5,103 nucleotides of DNA from an uncultured Lachnospiraceae bacterium (GTDB lineage Bacteria > Bacillota > Clostridia > Lachnospirales > Lachnospiraceae): positions 1-5,103 of the forward strand of contig CAJUED010000106.1 of the NCBI GenBank assembly GCA_910585075.1, in the 5' to 3' direction. The notes beneath the pieces were generated by a model, which did no database searches, had not been told where the DNA came from, and saw only the letters and a program-made list of their open reading frames with translations. Positions 1 through 5,047 of the stretch are shown here, one piece after another (the stretch's first letter is position 1; each line of letters starts with the position of its first letter). Made by a program: the position numbers and the translations under genes.

Positions 1-11
1 TTATAGCAAAA

Positions 12-36
12 AGAATCCCGTGTTTATGCGGGTTCT
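12..36 (+). other. Imperfect hairpin upstream of the recombinase operon
   Basis: AGAA (12-15) and CCCG (17-20) pair with CGGG (29-32) and TTCT (33-36). T16 is bulged and the loop covers 21-28. There is no following T run, so this is not a standard intrinsic terminator. It sits 17 bases upstream of the loop of a second, perfect hairpin, and the two together fill most of the leader ahead of the TnpW-like gene. A role as an end-of-upstream-gene structure or a leader control element is possible but not shown. Confidence 0.4.
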
Positions 37-53
37 GGCGTTTCGCAAACGCC
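37..53 (+). other. Perfect 7-bp hairpin in the leader of the recombinase operon
   Basis: GGCGTTT (37-43) and AAACGCC (47-53) are exact inverted repeats around a three-base loop CGC (44-46). Neither strand has a T tract directly after the stem, so simple Rho-independent termination is unlikely. It ends 19 bases before the AAAGGAG ribosome binding site of the first gene. A transcript-leader element or a protein-binding inverted repeat would both fit. No upstream coding frame covers it convincingly. Confidence 0.45.
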
Positions 54-71
54 TAAAACTCTGATGGACTG

Positions 72-78
72 AAAGGAG
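72..78 (+). promoter_or_regulatory. Ribosome binding site fixing the start of the TnpW-like gene
   Basis: AAAGGAG lies six bases before the ATG at 85. An in-frame TTG at 79 overlaps the end of this site and cannot be its start, so the ATG at 85 is preferred over the longer frame. Confidence 0.8.
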
Positions 79-84
79 TTGCCT

Positions 85-279
85 ATGAGAAAAACGCAAC
101 AGGATAAACCCGCTGTACCCAAGACCAGACGCCAGGACAAGCCCCGCTTCATCGTGACCCGTGAATACAGCGGCAGTCAGAGCATGAGGGCCGCTTTTGA
201 GCAGGCCATTGAATCCCAGGCTTGCGGGCAGTTTGAATCCTGGCTTGAAAAGAGGGAGAGCGACAAAAATGCCTGTTGA
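85..279 (+). CDS. tnpW: TnpW-like small transposon-encoded protein
   Basis: This gene encodes a 64-residue, very basic N-terminal protein. The first 20 or so residues are rich in Lys, Arg, Gln and Pro. A short folded-looking part follows (RFIVTREYSG, then an amphipathic helix around residues 33-55, ending in ESWLEKRES). Size, sequence style and position just ahead of a TnpX-type recombinase match the TnpW family of Tn4451-like elements. The biochemical role of that family is not established to my knowledge; an accessory or DNA-binding function is only suggested by the charge. No catalytic motif is visible. The start at ATG 85 is set by AAAGGAG six bases upstream. The 3' end overlaps the small frame at 269 and the recombinase starts 62 bases after the stop, so the genes are probably co-transcribed. 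Confidence 0.7.
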   Translation: MRKTQQDKPAVPKTRRQDKPRFIVTREYSGSQSMRAAFEQAIESQACGQFESWLEKRESDKNAC

Positions 280-358
280 AAATTTTGCCGAAACATGGTA
301 TCATGACCGTATCGTGTCCCTGTTCATTAAGGAGATCACCAATGAACAGGAAGAATAA
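269..358 (+). CDS. Candidate 29-residue bridging small protein
   Basis: An ATG at 269 opens a 29-codon frame ending at TAA 356-358. It begins inside the last codons of the TnpW-like gene and ends 17 bases inside the recombinase gene. A purine-rich AGGGAGAG (253-260) stands eight bases upstream. The product starts MPVENFAETWYHDRIVSLF and ends in an acidic tail. It reads like a natural peptide, with a balanced amphipathic helix. The recombinase-frame extension across the same bases (from 276) looks random. The recombinase ribosome binding site lies inside this frame, so translating it could open or couple that start. I do not recognise the peptide. It could be a real small protein, or a leader whose translation matters more than its product. 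Confidence 0.45.
   Translation: MPVENFAETWYHDRIVSLFIKEITNEQEE
329..334 (+). promoter_or_regulatory. Ribosome binding site fixing the recombinase start
   Basis: AAGGAG lies seven bases before the ATG at 342. The in-frame TTG at 276 has no comparable site, and the 22 residues it would add are unlike any recombinase N-terminus. The start at 342 is therefore preferred. Confidence 0.85.
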
Positions 359-1994
359 ACTTACCCCCTCTGTCACCGCTCTGTACTGCCGACTTTCCAT
401 TGAGGACGGGCGGGAAAACGAGAGCATGAGCATCAGCAATCAAAAGGCTCTGCTTCGTGACTTCGCCGAGAAAAATGGCCTGCTGAACTATGAATTTTAT
501 GTCGATGACGGTTACACAGGCCGTAATTTCAACCGTCCTTCGTTCCAGAGGATGATTGCCGACATTGAGGCCGGGAAGGTCAAATGTGTAATCACGAAAG
601 ACCTCTCACGGCTGGGCCGGAACTACATTGAAGCTGGCAGCTATATCGAAATCTTCTTCCCGCGTCACAACGTCCGCTATATCGCTGTTACTGACGGCGT
701 GGACAGTCTGAACCGGCAGGAGATGGACATTACCCCCTTCAAAAATATCCTGAACGATATGTATAGCCGGGATATTTCCAAGAAGGTGCTGGCGGGCTGG
801 ATGGCCCGCTCCCGGCAGGGGAAGTTTTTGGGCGGGCCTACTCCCTATGGCCTCATGCGCGACCCGGCAGATCACGGCCACCTGATTATCGACCCGGAAA
901 CCGCGCCCACAGTCAAGTTGGTTTTTGACTTGGCAGCAAACGGATACGGCATGATGCGGATTGCAAAATATCTGCTGGAACGCAAGATTCCCATTACCCG
1001 CGTCAAAGGCCCGATAGAATCCGAAGTGCGCTATTATTCTTGGGGCAATTCCGTAATCAGTAAAATGCTCCGCAATCCGGTCTACAAAGGCGATCATGTG
1101 GTCTGCAAATGCCACCAGAAGGCTATTCGCTCTAACACCTACAATTTTGTTCCCCGTGACGAGTGGGAGATCATTGAGAACTGCCATGAGGCGATTGTCA
1201 GCCGGGAGCAGTGGGATAGGGTGCAAAAGCTGATTGACCGCCGTCCTACCGTTTCGGGAGAAAACAGGTGTCCATTTTATAATCTGTTTCACGGCCTTGT
1301 CTACTGTGCTACTTGCGGAAAATCCATGCAGGTGCGCTATGAGAAGGTGGGCCGGACGGATATTGACCGCAGCACCAAGAAGAAGCGGGAGCCGATTGAC
1401 AGGGCATATTATATCTGCCAGACCTATAACCGGCTGGGAAAGAACGCTTGCACCAGCCATAAGATTGAGGCCCGCGACCTTTACAATCTCGTGCTGTCGG
1501 ATATTATAGAGCATGGCAAAATGGCCTTGCAGGATTCCGAGGCATTCTATGGGCGATTGACCTATCGGCTGGAACAGCGGTACACCATGGACGAAGGAGC
1601 CTTGAAGAAAGAGTTGGATGCCTTGGCGAAGCGCAATCAGGAAATTGACGAGATGTTTATGAGCCTGTACGCTGATAAGACCAAGGGTATTCTGACGGAG
1701 CAGCGGTTCTTCCGCATGACTGAAACGCTGGAGCAGGAACAGGCGGACAACAAGGTACGGATGCAGGCGATCACGGACGAGTTACGAACCGCCAACGACA
1801 CGGAAGATGATGTGCGCCGGTTCATCGGAGAAATCCGGGAATATGCGTCCATCACCGAATTGGACGAGGCAATCTTGAACCGGCTGATTGATAAAATCAT
1901 CATTAGCGCAGTCGAAGTCATTGACAGCGAAAAGGTGCAGAAAGTCCGTATTGTTTATAACTTTGTGGGCGAAATTGCCACAATAGACGAATAG
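342..1994 (+). CDS. Large serine recombinase, TnpX-type, with zinc ribbon and DUF4368
   Basis: This 550-residue site-specific recombinase excises and inserts the element by double-strand cleavage through a serine-DNA link. The N-terminal resolvase domain (about residues 12-150) holds the YCRLS motif with Arg17 and the likely nucleophile Ser19, and the DLSRLGRN motif (87-94) with active-site arginines. The Recombinase domain follows, starting near GGPTPYG (164-170). A zinc ribbon has Cys322, Cys325, Cys359 and Cys370. A coiled-coil-like helical stretch (about 400-490) leads to a DUF4368-type C-terminus (IDKIIISAVEVID and after). All parts are present and the length is normal for the family, so it should be active. 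It sits downstream of the TnpW-like gene as in Tn4451 relatives. In many such elements the recombinase is the last gene before the attachment site, which makes the cargo downstream notable. Base composition is GC-rich, unlike the next two genes. Confidence 0.95.
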   Translation: MNRKNKLTPSVTALYCRLSIEDGRENESMSISNQKALLRDFAEKNGLLNYEFYVDDGYTGRNFNRPSFQRMIADIEAGKVKCVITKDLSRLGRNYIEAGSYIEIFFPRHNVRYIAVTDGVDSLNRQEMDITPFKNILNDMYSRDISKKVLAGWMARSRQGKFLGGPTPYGLMRDPADHGHLIIDPETAPTVKLVFDLAANGYGMMRIAKYLLERKIPITRVKGPIESEVRYYSWGNSVISKMLRNPVYKGDHVVCKCHQKAIRSNTYNFVPRDEWEIIENCHEAIVSREQWDRVQKLIDRRPTVSGENRCPFYNLFHGLVYCATCGKSMQVRYEKVGRTDIDRSTKKKREPIDRAYYICQTYNRLGKNACTSHKIEARDLYNLVLSDIIEHGKMALQDSEAFYGRLTYRLEQRYTMDEGALKKELDALAKRNQEIDEMFMSLYADKTKGILTEQRFFRMTETLEQEQADNKVRMQAITDELRTANDTEDDVRRFIGEIREYASITELDEAILNRLIDKIIISAVEVIDSEKVQKVRIVYNFVGEIATIDE

Positions 1995-1998
1995 TGTT

Positions 1999-2007
1999 TT
2001 GCAGTGA
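1999..2007 (+). repeat. Direct repeat copy 1, candidate internal attachment site
   Basis: TTGCAGTGA starts five bases after the recombinase stop codon. The same nine bases recur at 5039-5047, where element sequence meets virD4. Large serine recombinases of this kind leave short repeats with a central dinucleotide, GA in Tn4451, and both copies end in GA. The copy also forms the base of the hairpin at 2002-2036. Nine-base matches are common in 5 kb overall, but a match between two windows of about 60 bases at these two special positions has a chance of roughly one percent. Confidence 0.45.
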
Positions 2008-2036
2008 CCCCTTTCTTTTATAGAGAGGGATCACTG
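2002..2036 (+). other. Strong 15-bp hairpin after the recombinase gene
   Basis: Bases 2002-2016 pair with 2022-2036 around the loop TTTAT (2017-2021). There is one C-A mismatch (2008/2030) and one T-G wobble (2013/2025). The stem begins eight bases after the stop codon. It probably stops or protects the recombinase transcript, but no T run follows it on either strand, so it is not a textbook terminator. Its left arm contains the TGCAGTGA repeat, so it could instead be a DNA-level inverted repeat at a recombination site. Confidence 0.55.
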
Positions 2037-2092
2037 TGAAGTTGCATGCGGACTGCGTAGAAATCAGAAATAACCAAATTTTTAATGAAATT

Positions 2093-2097
2093 GGGAG
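2093..2097 (+). promoter_or_regulatory. Ribosome binding site fixing the start of the DUF6414-like gene
   Basis: GGGAG lies five bases before the ATG at 2103. The upstream in-frame ATG at 2085 has only AT-rich sequence before it, so 2103 is chosen. A further ATG at 2109 is less well spaced. Confidence 0.65.
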
Positions 2098-2102
2098 TAA
2101 TA

Positions 2103-3374
2103 ATGCAAATGCAAGATTTTTTTAAAGATGCAAGATATAAAAGAGCCTATTCCACCATATCCTTTGCTTTCTTTGTTTTTTTGGTTGAGATTTCAATATA
2201 TGAAATGTTGAGAAAGTTTGAGATCAAACAGTATTGGCTGCTATTACCACTTGGCATGTATATACTAGGAACCACATTTGCAAAGCATATTAAAATTGTT
2301 CGAATTGTTATGGGGGCCCTGGAAATCAGCAGCATCTTATCTTTTGTACTTTTGTGTATCGGAATACGAAACGAATACATAGCTGAATTGCTAAAAAACC
2401 ATTTCGAAATAATCGCAATTATTGCTATTATAGCTCTTTTTATTAATCTATATATTAGTCGAAATTCTACGACCAAAAATGTTGACACGAAAATAGAACC
2501 TAACTCGATACAGTTATTCAATCTATTCTATTTGAATACTTCCAAGGCGCATGAAATAGCCATGCTGATAGACAATAAAATTATGAAAACTATTGAGCGC
2601 GAGCAGGTTTCGGAGGAGCTTTTAAAATACAATGCATCATCCACTTTGGGGTTAAAGGATGTAGCATCTGCTGATATAGGTTACGCTATGGAGGATAATT
2701 CTAAAAAGAGAGTCTATGAAAACTTTGACGTTAAGACAACAAAATCGATTATGCTTCGGACAATATATGAAACTGCTCAAAAAAAGGACAGTGGGACAGA
2801 TTCTTTAAAAATCGGAGATTTGGTACTATTTAAAAGTATTGAATTACAGCAGCGTAACATCGAAGATACTGTAATGATTTTGAATATATTACAAGATAGC
2901 AAAATAAAAAATCAAGCGAATGATGCAATAGAAATCAATGTGAATAAAATGATGGACAAAATGTTGGATGATTTCACAATTGATTATACATTTGAATATG
3001 TGTGCAAGTCTACGGAAGAAGATTCCAGCACTTTTATCATCCAAATACCTTATAAATCCACAGATAATTTTGAAAATGGCTATCAACACAATGATTTACA
3101 GTTAGGTAGATTGAGTTTAATTGGAATTTATCGTGGTAAAATTGATTTTTCAAAACGAGAAAGCATTTCTTCTAAGTTCTTAGAAATGATTTCAGATTCC
3201 TACAATCAAGTGAATAAACGCAAAGCAAAGCCAACTGAAATGAAACTCAGCTCAAGTGGTACTACTTCCCATGATATTCAATTTGAGTTTCACCATGAGA
3301 AATTGACAGATGAAATGCACTTAATTGACGTTATTGCAATTATTCAAGAGTTGAACTTTGATAGGGATGAATGA
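2103..3374 (+). CDS. dolA: DolA-like four-TM membrane protein with DUF6414-like cytosolic domain (Dodola-type defence)
   Basis: The 423-residue product has four hydrophobic segments at about residues 16-36, 44-60, 66-88 and 100-119. Basic stretches before the first, between the second and third, and after the fourth predict both termini in the cytoplasm. The soluble part (about 130-423) starts with an FYLNTSKAHEIAMLI stretch, followed by alternating helices, a VKTTKSIMLRTIYE helix and a strand-rich end with RLSLIGIYRG. I recognise this as resembling DUF6414, but only by pattern. In the Dodola anti-phage system, as I recall it, DolA is a DUF6414 protein paired with a ClpB-like DolB, which is exactly the neighbour here. 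The role in defence is inferred. A membrane effector or sensor controlled by the ATPase is one possible model. I cannot say whether known DolA proteins carry such an anchor. The stop is one base before the ATPase start, so the two are translationally coupled. The gene is AT-rich compared with the recombinase and no convincing promoter is visible upstream. Confidence 0.6.
   Translation: MQMQDFFKDARYKRAYSTISFAFFVFLVEISIYEMLRKFEIKQYWLLLPLGMYILGTTFAKHIKIVRIVMGALEISSILSFVLLCIGIRNEYIAELLKNHFEIIAIIAIIALFINLYISRNSTTKNVDTKIEPNSIQLFNLFYLNTSKAHEIAMLIDNKIMKTIEREQVSEELLKYNASSTLGLKDVASADIGYAMEDNSKKRVYENFDVKTTKSIMLRTIYETAQKKDSGTDSLKIGDLVLFKSIELQQRNIEDTVMILNILQDSKIKNQANDAIEINVNKMMDKMLDDFTIDYTFEYVCKSTEEDSSTFIIQIPYKSTDNFENGYQHNDLQLGRLSLIGIYRGKIDFSKRESISSKFLEMISDSYNQVNKRKAKPTEMKLSSSGTTSHDIQFEFHHEKLTDEMHLIDVIAIIQELNFDRDE
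3363..3367 (+). promoter_or_regulatory. Ribosome binding site inside the upstream gene, fixing the ATPase start
   Basis: AGGGA lies eight bases before the ATG at 3376, within the last codons of the DUF6414-like gene. The alternative ATG at 3367 overlaps this site and has no site of its own, and TTG 3358 is weaker still. Confidence 0.65.
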
Positions 3375-3375
3375 C

Positions 3376-4947
3376 ATGAATTCAACGCTTTACATCTATG
3401 ATGGAAAAAATCTTAACGGTTTAAAAAGCACTCTAAATGAATATAAATTTTTCAGTATTGCTTATCTTTTCCATATGTGCGATACTTTGCCAGAGCTTAG
3501 CGACATAATTGCAGGTACTTTTGATAAAACTGTTATCGATATAACAAATTTAATAACAGATGGGAATTACTATAGGATCTTTTCTGAACGGTATTTATAT
3601 ATATTGTCAGAAAACATTCCCGATCTCCATTTTTGCATAAACTATAAGGTATTTGATAAGTTTACTGAGCGATTTCCGTATTTTTTTGAAGAGACAAATA
3701 CAAATTGGGATTTTCATGATTTTGAAGGTGTTGAAGAACAAGTTGAGCCCTTTGCGACATCAAATCTGAATAGTAATTCCATAATATATACTTACAACGA
3801 AATATCTGCTGCAAAGGGGCTGCATGAGGCGGGAACTCTTATTTCCCTGTCAGATTTAATTGATCAATGTGAAGGAATATCGTTTCAGTATAATCTCGGA
3901 AAGATTTCTAAAATACTTGAATCGCAACAGATAGAATATGTAGACCTTTCATCAATTGTAAGAATGCTTAGACTTAGGCCAGACCTTATTTTCCCATTCG
4001 AAATCCTTATGCATCGCATTACCTCAATTAGAAAGGTGAAATATTGTGTAGAATATGCTCGCATATCAGACGTGGATGGCATTTTCCCATTGTGCTTTTC
4101 AGAAAAAGTTCCCATTGATAGTGCGGAAGACTTAGCCGAAACAGTAAGCGAGGAACCGACCACAATAAATATCCAGAACATAACTACTCTCGCAACAGAA
4201 ATCTGTGAGAAACTTAGAGGGCACGATGCTTTTAAATCAGACTTTCAACATAATTTATTAAAGTTTTCTTTTTTAAACGGAATGGGAGAAAGAAAAATAC
4301 TATCCATCATGTTGTGTGGTGATTCAGGTATTGGTAAAACACAGTTTGCTAAATTTGTGTCGCAAGTAATATTTCCTGGGGAACCGCTTATTAAAATTAA
4401 CTTTGGCAATTATTCCACCGAAGGGGTTTTAAATAGCTTAATTGGCTCCCCTCTGGGATATATTGGAAGTGAAGAAGGCGGCGAGTTAATCAATAAAATA
4501 GACACGTCGAAGTCTAAGGTCATTCTTATTGACGAATTTGAGAAGGCTACTCCCAGCGTGTATAATTTTTTCTATGAGTTACTTGAAGATGGTGTATTTA
4601 CTGACCGCCATGGCATTGCTCATAATCTTGATGGATATTTAATTATATTTACTTCCAACATGACGGAAGCTATGTATCATGAAAAAATCCCGGATTCATT
4701 GAAATCCCGATTTGATATGGTCTACCATTTTGTTGGCCTGCCAGCAGAAGAAAAGCAACGCTATATACAGAACACAGCGATAGATTTAATTGAAAATTTG
4801 GAGAAACATTTTGGCACAAAAGTTGAAATTCATAAAATTCAAAACGAATTAAATGAGTTGTGTGAGTATGATAATTTGCGCGACATAAAAAGGAATGTAG
4901 AAGATATTGTGTTCAACAGTTTCTTGGAATGTTATAAACAGGAATAA
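3376..4947 (+). CDS. dolB: DolB-like AAA+ ATPase with a single ClpB D2-type module
   Basis: The product has 523 residues. The C-terminal part (about 285-523) is a ClpA/ClpB second-ring type AAA+ module: Walker A GDSGIGKT (315-322, Lys321), pore loop GYIG (Tyr362) followed by EEGGEL, Walker B ILIDEFEK (Asp386, Glu387), sensor-1 TSN (Asn428), arginine finger in LKSRF (Arg445), and a small helical domain with a sensor-2-like Arg502 in NLRDIKR. All residues needed for ATP hydrolysis and polypeptide threading are present, so it is likely an active hexameric remodeller. I see no ClpP-docking IGF-type loop and no ClpB middle domain, and there is only one ring. The first 285 residues match no family I know; they are mixed helix and strand, with an acidic stretch near 245-260, and may choose the substrate. 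It lies one base after the DUF6414-like gene, the order I recall for Dodola. The ATPase call is near certain and the defence role is inferred. Confidence 0.8.
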   Translation: MNSTLYIYDGKNLNGLKSTLNEYKFFSIAYLFHMCDTLPELSDIIAGTFDKTVIDITNLITDGNYYRIFSERYLYILSENIPDLHFCINYKVFDKFTERFPYFFEETNTNWDFHDFEGVEEQVEPFATSNLNSNSIIYTYNEISAAKGLHEAGTLISLSDLIDQCEGISFQYNLGKISKILESQQIEYVDLSSIVRMLRLRPDLIFPFEILMHRITSIRKVKYCVEYARISDVDGIFPLCFSEKVPIDSAEDLAETVSEEPTTINIQNITTLATEICEKLRGHDAFKSDFQHNLLKFSFLNGMGERKILSIMLCGDSGIGKTQFAKFVSQVIFPGEPLIKINFGNYSTEGVLNSLIGSPLGYIGSEEGGELINKIDTSKSKVILIDEFEKATPSVYNFFYELLEDGVFTDRHGIAHNLDGYLIIFTSNMTEAMYHEKIPDSLKSRFDMVYHFVGLPAEEKQRYIQNTAIDLIENLEKHFGTKVEIHKIQNELNELCEYDNLRDIKRNVEDIVFNSFLECYKQE

Positions 4948-4967
4948 CAATTTAATCATATTTTGCT

Positions 4968-5009
4968 ATATCCCCCTGCCTCGATAACCGAGATAGGGGG
5001 ATATTTTTG
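4968..5009 (+). terminator. Intrinsic terminator of the two-gene cargo operon
   Basis: Bases 4968-4983 pair with 4989-5004 around the loop ATAAC (4984-4988). The stem contains ATATCCCCCT against AGGGGGATAT and CTCG against CGAG, with one G-T wobble (4978/4994) and one C-A mismatch (4979/4993). TTTTT (5004-5008) follows directly. It begins 20 bases after the ATPase stop codon and insulates the cargo from the virD4 side. The stem also ends in AT pairs and is followed by T-rich sequence, so it is much less likely to act in the reverse direction. Confidence 0.9.
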
Positions 5010-5029
5010 TGTTATTCTGAATTTACCAC

Positions 5030-5035
5030 TTGACA
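5030..5035 (+). promoter_or_regulatory. Orphan consensus -35 box near the right end
   Basis: TTGACA is a perfect -35 hexamer ending ten bases before the proposed GA core at 5046-5047. No -10 hexamer stands at the proper spacing in the virD4 sequence (5053-5058 reads TGAGCC). In Tn4451 the joining of the two ends in the circular form is known to create a promoter for the recombinase. This box could supply the -35 half here once the unseen left end supplies the -10. That role is inferred. Confidence 0.35.
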
Positions 5036-5038
5036 ATG

Positions 5039-5047
5039 TTGCAGTGA
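5039..5047 (+). repeat. Direct repeat copy 2, candidate right attachment site
   Basis: TTGCAGTGA ends exactly where coding homology to the coupling protein resumes (GAA CTG ATG). The GA at 5046-5047 is the proposed crossover dinucleotide, shared by element and target. The first copy is at 1999-2007. The exact core could be shifted by a base or two without comparing an empty site. Confidence 0.5.

Larger units (their letters stand above)
1..5047. mobile_element. Right-hand part of a TnpX-type integrative element carrying a defence-like cargo, inserted in virD4
   Basis: The segment carries a TnpW-like gene, a complete large serine recombinase and a two-gene cargo, and it ends where virD4-type coding sequence begins. 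The right boundary is placed at the GA of 5046-5047. The coding homology to the coupling protein starts there, and the related Tn4451 family uses a GA dinucleotide as its crossover core. The left end and any mobilisation genes lie outside the window, so I cannot tell an IME from a full ICE or a simple transposon. The boundary is an inference, accurate to a few bases at best. Confidence 0.6.
2008..5047. mobile_element. Candidate cargo island between two attachment-like repeats
   Basis: This stretch holds the AT-rich two-gene operon and its terminator. The repeat TTGCAGTGA stands directly before it (1999-2007) and at its right end (5039-5047). It carries no recombinase of its own. One reading is a cis-mobilisable segment added beside the recombinase-bearing element at the same site. 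The other is that the operon was simply gained inside the element and the left repeat is coincidental. The base-composition break near 2040-2085 and again near 5036 fits either history. Confidence 0.35.

Noticed and set aside
2..64. Open frames at the left edge that could be the tail of an upstream gene
   Set aside because: Two frames are open for about 17-20 codons but both are short and basic, run through the hairpins, and match nothing I know. Coding status cannot be supported.
276..341. TTG-initiated N-terminal extension of the recombinase
   Set aside because: It has no ribosome binding site, and its 22 residues are unlike any recombinase start. ATG 342 has AAGGAG at ideal spacing and yields the usual N-terminus.
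606..1514. Long minus-strand frame of 302 codons
   Set aside because: It lies wholly inside the recombinase on the opposite strand. It arises from the GC-rich codon pattern of that gene, with no ribosome binding site and no recognisable domain.
2058..2086. Possible promoter for the cargo operon (TAGAAA, 17 bases, TTTAAT)
   Set aside because: Transcription would start near 2093, inside the ribosome binding site of the first cargo gene, and the -35 match is weak. No other credible promoter was found in the gap.
4726..4741. VGL tripeptide in the ATPase as a ClpP-docking IGF-type loop
   Set aside because: It falls on the strand just after the arginine finger, where ClpB has ordinary core sequence, not in the loop that contacts ClpP. 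No protease gene is nearby.
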